Source: Allobosea sp. CS1GBMeth4
GTDB taxonomy: Bacteria; Pseudomonadota; Alphaproteobacteria; Rhizobiales; Beijerinckiaceae
Length of the DNA stretch: 64,000 bases
NCBI RefSeq assembly: GCF_900185715.1
Contig: NZ_FYAS01000007.1
Span: forward strand, 1-64,000
Reading direction: 5' to 3'
The notes under the pieces are model-generated. The model had not been told where the DNA came from. It ran no database searches and saw only the letters and a list, made by a program, of their open reading frames with translations. Positions 43,440 to 53,621 of the stretch are shown here, in pieces (position 1 is the stretch's first letter; each line of letters begins with the position of its first letter). The translations under genes and the position numbers were made by a program.

Positions 43440-43883
43440 CTACTTCCCCGAGCTCTTCCGGACGTCCTCGCCTGCGATGAAATGTTTGGCGATGAGCTCG
43501 GCGAGGCCGGCATCGCTGACGAGCTCGACCGCCAAGTCGGGGGGGCACCACCGCAAGGACCGCTCACCCTGCTCCTTCCATTCCGGCAGCTGCCTGTCCA
43601 CCGACAGCGCGAAGACCCTCACTCTGCAGGTCAGGCGGCTATCGGCCTTCTCTTTCTCGTAGAAGAACTCGCCGAGCGGCTGCTTGCTGGTCTTCCCCAT
43701 GATGCCGGCTTCCTCGCGGGCTTCGCGGGCCGCGGCCTTGCGCGCCTTCATCCGTCTCGGCTTCCAACCCTTCGGGATGATCCAGCGCCTGGTCCGGCGC
43801 GAGGTGATCAGCAGGAGGCGCAGGCCGACCGCATCTCTCACGAACGGCAGGGCTGCAACTTGTCGGCCAGGTCGTTTCGGCAT
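43440..43883 (-). CDS. NUDIX hydrolase
   Basis: The 147-residue product has a Nudix box: G at the start of GWKPRRMKARKAAAREAREEAGI and the REAREEAGI core. The Glu usually six residues after the first Gly is Met here, which is common in the DIPP-like branch hydrolysing diphosphoinositol polyphosphates or dinucleoside polyphosphates. It is very basic at the N-terminus. GAGGAG lies 11 bases upstream of the ATG, a little far. Confidence 0.75.
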   Translation of the reverse strand: MPKRPGRQVAALPFVRDAVGLRLLLITSRRTRRWIIPKGWKPRRMKARKAAAREAREEAGIMGKTSKQPLGEFFYEKEKADSRLTCRVRVFALSVDRQLPEWKEQGERSLRWCPPDLAVELVSDAGLAELIAKHFIAGEDVRKSSGK

Positions 43884-44290
43884 CTGATCGCGCGCTCCTC
43901 GAAGGTGACGAACAGCGCTGCGCCGGCCGGACCCGAGAATGGCGCCTTCGCGGGCTGGGCCAGGCGCCCGGCAAGCGTGGCGGATTCGTGCGCCGGCCGA
44001 AAAACCTCGGCGACCAGAATTGGTTGCAGGGTTCTCGCGATCGTACGGTCGCGTACCCGGCCGGATGCTCGGGATCGCGCTCGTCGGCGGACCTTGCGGC
44101 GCGGTCGGTCAAGCTCGCGGGCGGCTGCGACACGTCGGACGACTGTGCGGCCGCGTACCGGAACTTCGCCGGCGGACTGATGTTTGCGGTTGGCCATGAG
44201 GCTGCGGGCCAGCGAATCCGGGTCCTCGTCGCCTGCGCCCCCGTCAGGTTCGACCGGCGCAGTTCGACCGATCCCTCGGGAGGTGAAGCG
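43884..44290. other. Intergenic region, no supported gene
   Basis: A 407-base gap. Long frames on the minus strand here are Arg/Ala-rich and lack ribosome binding sites. It probably contains promoters for the divergent NUDIX gene and the small protein at 44291. Confidence 0.3.
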
Positions 44291-44542
44291 ATGAGAACCG
44301 ATCCGACACGCCGGAATTCTGATTTGCGCAAGCTCACCGTCGACGGTGAAAGGGTGATGCTGGAGGTGCAGGCGGAAGCGCGTTCGATCTTGGACGCCTA
44401 TCCTGACGAGATCGTCCGAGCCTATGCCGCCAGCGGATTGATGGCCGCGGCGCTGGACGAGCTGCGGAGCGGCATCGCCCGCGACAGCACCGACGACACG
44501 CTGCGGGACGTGCTCGCCGAGATCGGCCGGCTGCCATCGTGA
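44291..44542 (+). CDS. Small helical protein, unknown
   Basis: The 83-residue product has a strong GGAGGTGA just before the ATG. The sequence is amphipathic and helical (RVMLEVQAEARSILDAYPDE and MAAALDELRSGI). No family is recognised. Its start lies inside a longer frame, but the ribosome binding site clearly selects 44291. Confidence 0.6.
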   Translation: MRTDPTRRNSDLRKLTVDGERVMLEVQAEARSILDAYPDEIVRAYAASGLMAAALDELRSGIARDSTDDTLRDVLAEIGRLPS

Positions 44543-44579
44543 AGCCTGCCGGGACGCGCTGCCGAATGCCGTTCGGCGA

Positions 44580-45305
44580 TCAGCCGTCCCGGCCCCGTCC
44601 ATGATCGGCGTCGTCCTGCGCGGGCCTCGGATCGGCCGTGCCGGAGTATTGCTTCTCCTCGTCGTCGATCGCCCGCATGACGACTTCCGGCTTCACGTCC
44701 TGCGCGATCTCGCGCAGTTCCTCCTCGCGCGGCAGGGTGGCGCCCATCCTCTCGGCGATGGACGAGACCAGCCCGATCAGCTTTGTGACCTCGTGCTCCG
44801 CCAGGAGATTCACCTGCAGGTCGAGCTCGGCGCGGCGGTTGGCTGCGGCCACCATGATGTTCTGGCTGATGAGGATGAAGGTCGAGAGGAATATCGCCTC
44901 GACCGAGGCCACCATCCCCAGCATCACGAAGCTCGGGTCCCAGGCTCGAACGCCCGGAAGCAGGCCGGCATTGGCCGAGATCCAGAAGCCGAAGACCAGG
45001 AGATGGAGATAGGCGAAGGGCATGCTGCCGGCAAAGCGGGTGATCAGCTCCGCGAGGCGCTCCTGCCAGCCCAGCTGCGAGCGACGCTTCCTCTCCGCGT
45101 CCTCCATCGACCGGATATTGCGGCGAACGACCGCGATCATGTCGCCTTCGGCGGACGAAGCGGTCTTTCCCCCGGGAGGAGCTTCGGATTGCGCTGTCAC
45201 GGCGAGCCTCGGACGCTGACGGCCGGTCAGACCGATCAACGCCGTGGCGTCTCGGGCGTTCCCCGTCCGGCGGTTGCCCGCCGCGGGATCGCAATCTGTT
45301 CTCAT
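44580..45305 (-). CDS. DUF1003 domain membrane protein
   Basis: The product of about 241 residues has two central hydrophobic helices and the DUF1003 sequence MPFAYLHLLVFGFWISANAG, then FVMLGMVASVEAIFLSTFIL and ISQNIMVAAANRRAELDLQVN. A hydrophilic tail of 60 residues is unusual but not unique. The function is unknown. The first 60 residues are low-complexity, so the real start may be downstream, near the Met in GDMIAVVRRNI. Confidence 0.8.
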   Translation of the reverse strand: MRTDCDPAAGNRRTGNARDATALIGLTGRQRPRLAVTAQSEAPPGGKTASSAEGDMIAVVRRNIRSMEDAERKRRSQLGWQERLAELITRFAGSMPFAYLHLLVFGFWISANAGLLPGVRAWDPSFVMLGMVASVEAIFLSTFILISQNIMVAAANRRAELDLQVNLLAEHEVTKLIGLVSSIAERMGATLPREEELREIAQDVKPEVVMRAIDDEEKQYSGTADPRPAQDDADHGRGRDG

Positions 45306-45373
45306 GCGTTGTTGAGCGGCGCTGCGCACGTCGGCGATCGACGGGTGCGGATCGCCCTGCAGACGGGCTTGTC

Positions 45374-46432
45374 ATGGCACCGAGCGTCGGCGTGCTGACC
45401 TTCCATCGCTGCATCAACTACGGCTCCTACTGGCAGGCGCGCTGCCTTGTCGAAGGCCTGCGGGGGCTCGGGCACGATGCGGTCCTGCTCGATCACGATT
45501 CCGCCGCCGCGAAGCGCGCGGAGTGGCGGTGCGCGCTCGCACCCTTGCTACCGGAACAGTCGCCCGCATCCGACCGCGCGCTCTATCGGGCCAAGGTCCG
45601 CTCCTTCCAGAGCGCGGTCGCAGCCCTGCCGTTGTCGCAGCCCTTCGACCTCGCCAGTCCCGGGACCATGGCGGCGTGCGACCTCGTCGTGGTCGGCAGC
45701 GACGAGGTCTGGAACCTGCGCCACCCCTGGTATGGTGGCGTTCCGGCCTTCTTCGGCAGCGGACTTCCGACCCGGGGGCTGGTTTCCTACGCGGCGAGCT
45801 TCGGCAATCATGACGCGGCGGAGGGGTTGGGCGTGCCATGGCGCGACTGGCTCGCAAGGTTCGCCTGCATCTCGGTGCGGGACGCGAACTCCTCGGCGCT
45901 GGTTCGGGTGGCGACGAGCCGCCGCCCGGTCATCGTCCTCGATCCCTGTCTCCAGTTTCCGCCGCGCCTCGACCACGCCGGTGAGACCGGCAACTACCTC
46001 GCGGTCTACGGGCACGGCTTCCCATGCGGGGTCCGGAGCATGGTGCGGGCCTGGGCGGGCCGCCATGGCTGCGCCATCCGCAGCGTCGGCTACCGCAACG
46101 ATTGGGCCGACGAGCAGCATCTGGCCGCCGGACCCCATGATTTCGCCGCGCACATGGCCGGAGCGCGCGCGGTCGTCACCAATTTCTTCCATGGCTGCGT
46201 CTTCGCGCTGCTCCAATCGAAGCCGTTCGCCTGTTCGCCTTCGGCCTATCGCTTCAACAAGGTGCGCGACCTCTCGGCCCTGCTTGGGCTCGGCGAGCGC
46301 CTCGTCGACGACCGGAGCTCGCAAGCGCAGGTCGACGCCTTGCTCGGCGAGCCGCCTGGCGACGGCGTGATGCGCCGCATCGGCGCATTGCGCGCTGCGT
46401 CCTTCGACTATCTCGACAGGGCTCTGCACTGA
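45374..46432 (+). CDS. Polysaccharide pyruvyltransferase family protein
   Basis: The 352-residue product has the family signatures GVLTFHRCINYGSYWQARCL near the N-terminus, VVGSDEVWNLRHP and the late NFFHGCVFALLQSKPF with catalytic-type His. Known members add ketal pyruvate to sugars in exopolysaccharides. It is followed four bases later by an F420-hydrogenase-beta-like gene; these two are a common pair in polysaccharide clusters. It is the first gene of the plus-strand half of the glycoconjugate island. Confidence 0.85.
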   Translation: MAPSVGVLTFHRCINYGSYWQARCLVEGLRGLGHDAVLLDHDSAAAKRAEWRCALAPLLPEQSPASDRALYRAKVRSFQSAVAALPLSQPFDLASPGTMAACDLVVVGSDEVWNLRHPWYGGVPAFFGSGLPTRGLVSYAASFGNHDAAEGLGVPWRDWLARFACISVRDANSSALVRVATSRRPVIVLDPCLQFPPRLDHAGETGNYLAVYGHGFPCGVRSMVRAWAGRHGCAIRSVGYRNDWADEQHLAAGPHDFAAHMAGARAVVTNFFHGCVFALLQSKPFACSPSAYRFNKVRDLSALLGLGERLVDDRSSQAQVDALLGEPPGDGVMRRIGALRAASFDYLDRALH

Positions 46433-46435
46433 GCC

Positions 46436-47854
46436 ATGGACCGGACCGTCCCCGACCGGATAGCCCCTCGCGACGTCATCGATGCGGGGCTCTGCATCGG
46501 CTGCGGCGCCTGCGTCGCGCTGGCGTCGGCATCCGATGCGGGGATGGCATGGAACAGCTTCGGCCAGCTCGAACCCCGGGGATCGGACGGCTGGCGCCAT
46601 ACCCGGACGGCGGAGCTCGCCCGCACCTGCCCCTTCTCGCCGCACTCGGCCGATGAGGACGCGCTCGCGGCCGAGCATTTCCCGGACGCCCCGCAACGGG
46701 ACGCGCATATCGGGCGTTTTCGGGCGGCCTATGTCGGCCATGCGGCGGAGGGCCAGTTGCGCGCCAGCGGCAGCTCGGGCGGCATGGTCACATGGGTGGC
46801 GGTCGAGCTGCTGCGTCGCGGCTGGGTCGACGCGGTCGTCCATGTCGCACCGCTCGACCCGGCCGAGCCCGACCGGCGCCTGTTCGGCTACCGGCTGTCG
46901 CGCAGCGAGCAGGAGGTCCGGCGCGGCAGCCGGTCACGGTACTATCCGGTCGAGCTGTCGGAAGCCGTCGCCAGCATGCGCGCGACTCCCGGCCGCTATG
47001 CCGTGATCGGCATTCCCTGCTTCATCAAGGCCGTCCGCCTGCTCTGTCGCGAGGACGAGGTTCTGCGCGAGCGCGTCGCGTTCACGCTCGGCCTGTTCTG
47101 CGGGCACATGAAGAGCGCCCGCATGGTCGAGAGCTTCGCCTGGCAGACCGGCGCGGATCCCGGAACGGTCGCCGCCATCGACTTCCGGCTGAAGGATGCG
47201 AGGCGGCCGGCGAACTGGTACCGCGCCGAACTGACGCTCGACGACGGCCGGCGCGTCGCCGAGGACTGGTGGCACTTCGCCGATGGCGATTGGGGCGCAG
47301 GCTTCTTCCAGAGCTCCGCCTGCAACTACTGCGACGACCTCGTCGCCGAGACGGCCGACATCGCCTTCGGCGACGCCTGGGTCGAGCCCTACGCCTCGGA
47401 CGGGCGCGGCACGAATGTCGTGATCGTCAGGTCCGCGCAGCTCGATGCGATCGTCCGAGCCGGCCTGGAAGCCGGACGACTGGCGCTGACGGAGGTCGAC
47501 GGCGACTTCGTCCGGCGCACGCAAGAGGCCGGATTTCGGCAGCGGCGCGAAGGCCTGGCCTACCGGCTCGGCTGGCGGCGGCGCGGCCTGGCGCCGCGCA
47601 AGCGCGTCCGGCCGGGATCGGACGGGATCACGCTCAGGCGCAGGCTGGTCTACCGCATGCGCGCGTCGATCAGCCGCTGGAGCCACCGCGTCTTCCGATT
47701 GGCGCGAGCGCTCCGGCTGCCGTCGCTCTACCTCCTGTGGGCGCGGGCGGCGCTGGCGATCTACCAGGCGCTCACCTATTCGCGCGGCCGTCTCGGCAGG
47801 TTCGTCGACTGGGTCGAGAACCGCTTCCGCGACGGGCGCAGCGGCCGCCAATAG
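46436..47854 (+). CDS. Coenzyme F420 hydrogenase/dehydrogenase beta-subunit-like protein
   Basis: The 472-residue product has an N-terminal CIGCGAC cluster motif, FrhB_FdhB N-domain segment GSSGGMVTWVAVELL and a C-domain with NYCDDLVAETADIAFGDAWV holding more cysteines. F420-linked members exist in archaea; bacterial relatives in polysaccharide loci have unproven activity and may be flavin/iron-sulphur redox enzymes acting on a sugar or on the pyruvyl transfer. A basic C-terminal tail of about 100 residues is probably membrane-associated. Confidence 0.8.
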   Translation: MDRTVPDRIAPRDVIDAGLCIGCGACVALASASDAGMAWNSFGQLEPRGSDGWRHTRTAELARTCPFSPHSADEDALAAEHFPDAPQRDAHIGRFRAAYVGHAAEGQLRASGSSGGMVTWVAVELLRRGWVDAVVHVAPLDPAEPDRRLFGYRLSRSEQEVRRGSRSRYYPVELSEAVASMRATPGRYAVIGIPCFIKAVRLLCREDEVLRERVAFTLGLFCGHMKSARMVESFAWQTGADPGTVAAIDFRLKDARRPANWYRAELTLDDGRRVAEDWWHFADGDWGAGFFQSSACNYCDDLVAETADIAFGDAWVEPYASDGRGTNVVIVRSAQLDAIVRAGLEAGRLALTEVDGDFVRRTQEAGFRQRREGLAYRLGWRRRGLAPRKRVRPGSDGITLRRRLVYRMRASISRWSHRVFRLARALRLPSLYLLWARAALAIYQALTYSRGRLGRFVDWVENRFRDGRSGRQ

Positions 47855-47944
47855 CGCCCGATCCGCCGGCTCGGCCTGGGCAGGAACAAAGCTTACGGGG
47901 TCGCGTTGCGTTCATGTCCGCCCTTCTGACCGCGGAGACAGATC

Positions 47945-49038
<1,094 letters not shown>

Positions 49039-49042
<4 letters not shown>

Positions 49043-49635
49043 CCCTGTTCCTGCTCCTGCGCCACGCGGCGCATGACGATGTCGGCAGCTTTCTGGCCGG
49101 CCGGACGCCCGGCATTCTGCTCGGGCAGGCCGGGCGGGCGCAAGCCGGCCGCCTCGCCGAGCGGCTGAAGCGGGAGCGCCTCGCCGCGCTCTATTGCAGC
49201 CCGCGCGAGCGCACCAGGCAGACGGCGGACGCGATCGCGGCCGCCGGCGCGGCCGAAGCCCCGCAGGTGCTGGACGCGCTCGACGAGATCGATTTCGGCG
49301 GCTGGTCCGGCAAGAGCTTCGCGGAACTCGATGCCGACGAGACCTGGCGCGCCTGGAACGCCCGGCGCAGCGAGGCGGTCACGCCCGGCGGGGAAAGCTT
49401 CGCCGACGTCGCCCGTCGCATCGTGGGAACGATGGAGCGGCTCGCCGGCCGCCATGCCGGCGCGGCGATCGGGCTGGTCACGCATGCGGACGTGATCAAG
49501 GCCGCGGTTCTGCATCATCTCGGCCTCGCCGCCGACGATTGGTGGCGCATCGAGGTCAGCCCGGCCTCGATCACGCGCCTGGTCCTTGCCGGGCACGGCG
49601 CGCAACTGCTTGGCCTCAACGAGGTGATCCACTGA
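49039..49635 (+). CDS. Histidine phosphatase (phosphoglycerate-mutase-like)
   Basis: The 198-residue product has the histidine phosphatase signature LRHA near the start (His8), the second arginine region [10 protein letters not shown] and THAD for the second catalytic His. The RHG motif is RHA here. It overlaps the inositol phosphate synthase stop (GTGA), so a role removing the phosphate from inositol 3-phosphate, or from another intermediate, is a reasonable inference. Confidence 0.8.
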
Positions 49636-49649
49636 GCGGAGGGCCGCTG

Positions 49650-50405
49650 ATGAAGCTGACGTCCGAACAGATCAGGGAACGTGTCGCGGCCCTCGGCCCG
49701 TGGTTCCACAATCTCGACCTCGGCGGCGTCGAAACGGCGCCGGACCATTTCCTCGGCGACTATCCGCGGCAGAAATGGCGGCACTTCGCAGGCGCCGTGC
49801 CGCAGGACCTCACCGGCCTGTCCGTGCTCGACATCGGCTGCAATGCCGGGTTCTACTCGCTGGAGATGAAGCGCCGCGGCGCCGAGCGCGTCCTGGGCAT
49901 CGATTTCGACGATACCTATCTCGAGCAGGCCCGCTTCGCCGCGGAGATGGCCGATCTCGACATCTCCTTCGCCAAGCTGTCGGTCTATGACGTCGCGGCG
50001 CTGCGCGAGCGTTTCGACCTCGTCCTCTTCATGGGGGTGCTCTACCATCTCCGGCACCCGCTGCTGGCGCTCGACCTGATCCGCGAGCATGTGGTCGGCG
50101 ACCTGATGCTGTTCCAGTCGATGCAGCGCGGCGGCGGCGAGAGCGCCGAGGTCGGGGAGAACCATCATTTCTGGAACACCGAGCTGTTCCAGAAGCCGGG
50201 CTTCCCGCGCCTGCATTTCATCGAGCACCGCTATGCCGACGACCCCACCAACTGGTGGATTCCGAACGCGGCCTGCGCCGAGGCGATGCTGCGTTCCTCC
50301 GGCTTCGAGATCCTCTCGCATCCGGAGGCGGAGGTCTATCTCTGCCGCGCCGCCGGCCGTCCGGCCGGGGAGGGCGCCGTCCATCCTGCGCGAGGTGAGC
50401 CATGA
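49650..50405 (+). CDS. SAM-dependent methyltransferase (class I)
   Basis: The 251-residue product has motif I as VLDIGCNAGFYSLEM and a post-motif GVLYHLRHPLLAL. The sequence as a whole resembles the group annotated as Rta_06860-type methyltransferases in other bacteria. GGAGGG upstream supports the ATG at 49650. It overlaps the permuted glycoside hydrolase gene (ATGA). A glycan O-methylation is plausible but not shown. Confidence 0.82.
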   Translation: MKLTSEQIRERVAALGPWFHNLDLGGVETAPDHFLGDYPRQKWRHFAGAVPQDLTGLSVLDIGCNAGFYSLEMKRRGAERVLGIDFDDTYLEQARFAAEMADLDISFAKLSVYDVAALRERFDLVLFMGVLYHLRHPLLALDLIREHVVGDLMLFQSMQRGGGESAEVGENHHFWNTELFQKPGFPRLHFIEHRYADDPTNWWIPNAACAEAMLRSSGFEILSHPEAEVYLCRAAGRPAGEGAVHPARGEP

Positions 50406-51340
50406 TCGAAGCGGCGATGATCTGGAACGAGCCGAACAACAAGTCGCATTGGGACCCCGCGCTCGATCCCGACTGGGCTCTCTTCGCCGGCATGGCCCGC
50501 TGCGCCGCAGACGCGATCGCGGCGGAGAATAGCGGCCTGCCGCGGGTGCTCGGCGGCATCTCGCCGATCGACCCGGTGTTCATGACGAACATGAAGGGCC
50601 GCGGCGTGCTCGACCGCCTGGATGCTGTGGCGGTGCACGGCTTCCCGCTCGACTGGAATCTCTGGCAAATTCACGAATGGCCGGAGAGGATCGCCGAGAT
50701 CCGCACGGTCACCGACCTGCCGATCTGGGTCAGCGAGGTCGGGATCTCCACCTTCGGCGCCGACGAGGTCCAGCTCTGGGGGCTCGAACGCACCGCCGAG
50801 CTCCTGCTCGGCCAGGCGCCGCGCATCCACTGGTACAGTCTTTACGATCTGCCGATGGCCTGGGGCGCGACGACCCGGCACAAGGAAGCCGAGGGCTCGT
50901 CCTACTATCGGCACTTCCACATGGGCCTGCTGCGGGCGGACGGCACGCCGAAGCCGGCGCTGCAGCGCTTCTCCCATTACACGCCCGAAATGGGCCTGGT
51001 GCAATGGTTCCATTTCGAGGATCCGCGCCTCGACGACGCCGTGGCCTGGATGAAGCGGCTCGGCGTCACCTACCTGCGCACCGGCCTCTCCTGGGCCGAC
51101 AGCTTCCGCCCGAATGCCGATGCATGGTTCGACCGGATGATGACGGCGCTGGAGGATTTCGACGTCACCGTCACCTTCTGCTTCACGCCGGAGCACCGCG
51201 GGCTTGCTCCGCACCACACCAGCCCGCCGGTTCTGCCCGAGGAGTTCGCGGAGTTCTGCGGCCGGATGATCCGGCGCTATGGCGCGGGCTCGACGCCGGC
51301 TTTCACGGCGGCCGACAGGCTCGTGATGCCGACCGGCTGA
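50402..51340 (+). CDS. Circularly permuted (beta/alpha)8 glycoside hydrolase, clan-A type
   Basis: The 312-residue product has its barrel halves in swapped order. Residues 1-190 hold what is normally the second half: WNEPN (acid/base Glu10), DAVAVHGFP, WVSEVGIS (nucleophile Glu112), HWYSLYDLP and a terminal GTPKPAL. Residues 195-294 hold the normal first half: MKRLGVTYLRTGLSWADSFRP, a second strand FDVTVTFCFTPEHRG, and FAEFCGRMIRRYG. In GH39/GH5-like enzymes the RYG helix directly precedes WNEPN. There is no signal peptide. The two catalytic Glu residues are intact, so it is probably active; the substrate is unknown. Confidence 0.8.
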   Translation: MIEAAMIWNEPNNKSHWDPALDPDWALFAGMARCAADAIAAENSGLPRVLGGISPIDPVFMTNMKGRGVLDRLDAVAVHGFPLDWNLWQIHEWPERIAEIRTVTDLPIWVSEVGISTFGADEVQLWGLERTAELLLGQAPRIHWYSLYDLPMAWGATTRHKEAEGSSYYRHFHMGLLRADGTPKPALQRFSHYTPEMGLVQWFHFEDPRLDDAVAWMKRLGVTYLRTGLSWADSFRPNADAWFDRMMTALEDFDVTVTFCFTPEHRGLAPHHTSPPVLPEEFAEFCGRMIRRYGAGSTPAFTAADRLVMPTG

Positions 51341-51417
51341 TCGGCAAAACGGTCTCCAGGCTAAAAGTGGCAGACGGATGCGCCGATCCGCTTGAACCAA
51401 TCTGATCGGGTCCGGCT
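51341..51417. other. Convergent junction between the two halves of the island
   Basis: A 77-base gap separates the ends of the convergent plus- and minus-strand operons. A weak CGGAT-N6-ATCCG repeat is present, but it has no T-tract and I do not call a terminator. Confidence 0.35.
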
Positions 51418-52470
51418 TCAGCCTCCCGGCCGCGCCGCCGCCCGGCTCTCGATCTGCCGTGCTTGCCGGATGCCGCGTCCGGTCGGCAGATGCGCGAGCG
51501 CCTCCGCTTCCGCTGCGAAGTACGCGATCGTCCTGGCGAGACCGACCGCAAGCGGCACCGTCGGCCGCCATTTCAGCACGCGCTGGGCCAGGGTGATGTC
51601 CGGCCTGCGGCGGCGCGGATCGTCGACCGGGAGCGGCCGGAAGGCGATGGTCGACTGTGCGCCCGTCATCTCGACGACCCGCCCGGCCAGTTCGAGAACC
51701 TTGATCTCCTTTGGATTGCCGAGATTGATCGCGCCGCGATAGCTGTTGTCATGGCGCGATAGGGCGATCAGGCCGCGGACGAGATCGTCGACATAGCAGA
51801 AGGAGCGGGTCTGCTCGCCGCTGCCATAGATCGTGATGTCGTCGCCGGCGAGGGCCTGGGTGATCACGTTCGACACGACGCGGCCGTCGTCGGCGCGCAT
51901 GCGCGGCCCGTAGGTGTTGAAGATCCGCGCCACTCTGGCATCGCCGCGCCGGGCACGCAGGAAGTCGAAGACCAGCGCCTCGGCGGCCCGCTTTCCTTCA
52001 TCATAGCAGGCGCGCGGCCCCGTCGGATTGACATGACCCCAGTAATTCTCGCGCTGCGGGTGAATCTCCGGGTCGCCATAGATCTCGCTGGTCGACGCCT
52101 GGACGAAGCGGGCCCCGGTCGCCTCCGCGAGTTGCAGCAGGTGATGGGTGCCCATCACGCTCGTCAGCAGGGTGTGCTCGGGATCGGCCTGATAGTGCGG
52201 CGGCGAGGCGGCGCAGGCGAGGTTGAAGACGAAGCCCGGCTTGCGCGCGGAGCGCATGAGCTTGGCCGGCGGCGCATCGATGATGTCGGCATCGATCAGG
52301 TCGAAGGCCGGCTCGCGCTCGAGATGGCGCAGGTTCTCGATGCGGCCGGTGCGGAAATTGTCGATGCAGACCACCCGCATGCCCTCGGCGAGCAGGGCGT
52401 CGACCAGATGAGATCCGATGAACCCCGCTCCGCCGGCAACCACGGCGATGGTTTCGTGTCCGTTCTTCAT
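51418..52470 (-). CDS. UDP-glucuronate decarboxylase-like NAD epimerase (UDP-xylose synthase)
   Basis: The 350-residue short-chain dehydrogenase-type enzyme has GGAGFIGSHL at the N-terminus, the catalytic STSEIYGDP and CYDEGKR (YxxxK). The substrate region NLACAASPPHYQ and YWGHVNPTGPRACYDEGKR is the hallmark of UDP-xylose synthases, which convert UDP-glucuronate to UDP-xylose. It would supply UDP-xylose to the tandem glycosyltransferases upstream. The start overlaps the neighbouring gene (ATGA). Confidence 0.85.
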   Translation of the reverse strand: MKNGHETIAVVAGGAGFIGSHLVDALLAEGMRVVCIDNFRTGRIENLRHLEREPAFDLIDADIIDAPPAKLMRSARKPGFVFNLACAASPPHYQADPEHTLLTSVMGTHHLLQLAEATGARFVQASTSEIYGDPEIHPQRENYWGHVNPTGPRACYDEGKRAAEALVFDFLRARRGDARVARIFNTYGPRMRADDGRVVSNVITQALAGDDITIYGSGEQTRSFCYVDDLVRGLIALSRHDNSYRGAINLGNPKEIKVLELAGRVVEMTGAQSTIAFRPLPVDDPRRRRPDITLAQRVLKWRPTVPLAVGLARTIAYFAAEAEALAHLPTGRGIRQARQIESRAAARPGG

Positions 52471-53621
52471 GCTGTTGCCTCTCGGGGATTCGCGGGCGGG
52501 GCGGCGGTCCGGCCAAACGGCGCGGTGAGATCGACGCGCGCGGCCGCCCGCTCGCGCCTGGAAACGGCGGCCCGGAGATGGTCCTCGAGCTCGGCGGCGC
52601 GATGGGTGGCCGTATGAGCCGCGAGGGTGCGGTGGCGCGCCGCCGCGGCCATGGCCTCGCGTCTCGGCTCGTCGCAGCCGAGCCAGGCGAGCACCTCGTC
52701 GGGGTCCTGCACGAGCGCGATCTCGCGGCCGGGCGCGAGCACCGCGTCGATGCCCGCCCAGATGTCCGACAGGATCGGCGTCCCGCAGGCGGCCGCCTCG
52801 AAGATCCGCACGCTCGGGCTGTGGCCCGCCCTGATCATGTCGGCGCGGGTCACGTTCAGCGTGAAGCGGCACGCGCCATAGAAGGCTGGATGCTCGCTCG
52901 GCGGCACATGTTCGAGCCGCGTCACATTGCCGGGCCAGTCGATGTCCGCGGGATATTGCGCGCCCGCCACCGCGAAGCGCAGGTCGGGGCGCCGCCGCGC
53001 CGGTTCGAGCAGGAGTTTCTCCAGCGTCGGCTGCCGGTCCGGAGAATAGGTGCCGAGATAGCCCAGATCGTAGCGCCGCACCCCGGCGATCGGCCGATAG
53101 GCGTGCTCGTCGACCGAACAATAGAGCGCCCGTGCGGCCGGCGATCCATGATCGTTCATCAGCAGGTCCAGCGTCGGCCCGCCGGTGAAGGAGAGATAGA
53201 GGTCATAGAGCGGGATCAGCTCCGCCGACAGGTATTCGCAGCTGCCGTCGCGCAGCTTCGCCAGCGTCACCGGCGTGTCGATATCGTAGAAGGCGGTGGC
53301 CCCGCGGGCGATCCGCTGCACGAGCCTGCCGATCTCGATGCCGTCGGGAACATAGGAGCCGACGATGACGGCGTCGGCCTCCGCTATCAGGTTTTCGAAC
53401 AGGGAGAGATCGTCGGTCTCGTCATAGAACTGCAGGCGGCAGAAGTCGGGGTCCGGCATGTCGCGATGGCTGGCATACCAGGGCTGATCGCGCTCGAGGA
53501 AGACGATGTGATGGCCGCGTGCGGCGAGGGCCCGCAGCAGCGCGCGATAGGTCGTGGCGTGGCCGTTGCCCCAGGACGAGGACAGCGACAGCCCCAGCAC
53601 GACGAGGCGCATGGCTGTCAT
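52467..53621 (-). CDS. CgeB-like glycosyltransferase (third of three tandem)
   Basis: The 384-residue product has the CgeB/Glyco_trans_1_2 layout: RLVVLGLSLSSSWGNGHATTYRALLR at the start, YDIDTPVTLAKLRDG, then GYLGTYSPDRQP, and a C-terminal LEHVPPSEHPAFYGACRFTLN and PSVRIFEAAACGTPILSD. The gene overlaps both neighbours by ATGA. It shares this plan with the genes at 53618 and 54757, so the three arose by duplication. Donor and acceptor are unknown. Confidence 0.82.
   Translation of the reverse strand: MTAMRLVVLGLSLSSSWGNGHATTYRALLRALAARGHHIVFLERDQPWYASHRDMPDPDFCRLQFYDETDDLSLFENLIAEADAVIVGSYVPDGIEIGRLVQRIARGATAFYDIDTPVTLAKLRDGSCEYLSAELIPLYDLYLSFTGGPTLDLLMNDHGSPAARALYCSVDEHAYRPIAGVRRYDLGYLGTYSPDRQPTLEKLLLEPARRRPDLRFAVAGAQYPADIDWPGNVTRLEHVPPSEHPAFYGACRFTLNVTRADMIRAGHSPSVRIFEAAACGTPILSDIWAGIDAVLAPGREIALVQDPDEVLAWLGCDEPRREAMAAAARHRTLAAHTATHRAAELEDHLRAAVSRRERAAARVDLTAPFGRTAAPPANPREATA

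Noticed and set aside
43440..43883. NUDIX box missing a Glu, taken as an inactive enzyme
   Set aside because: Related DIPP-like proteins lack the same Glu, and the catalytic REAREEAGI core is intact.
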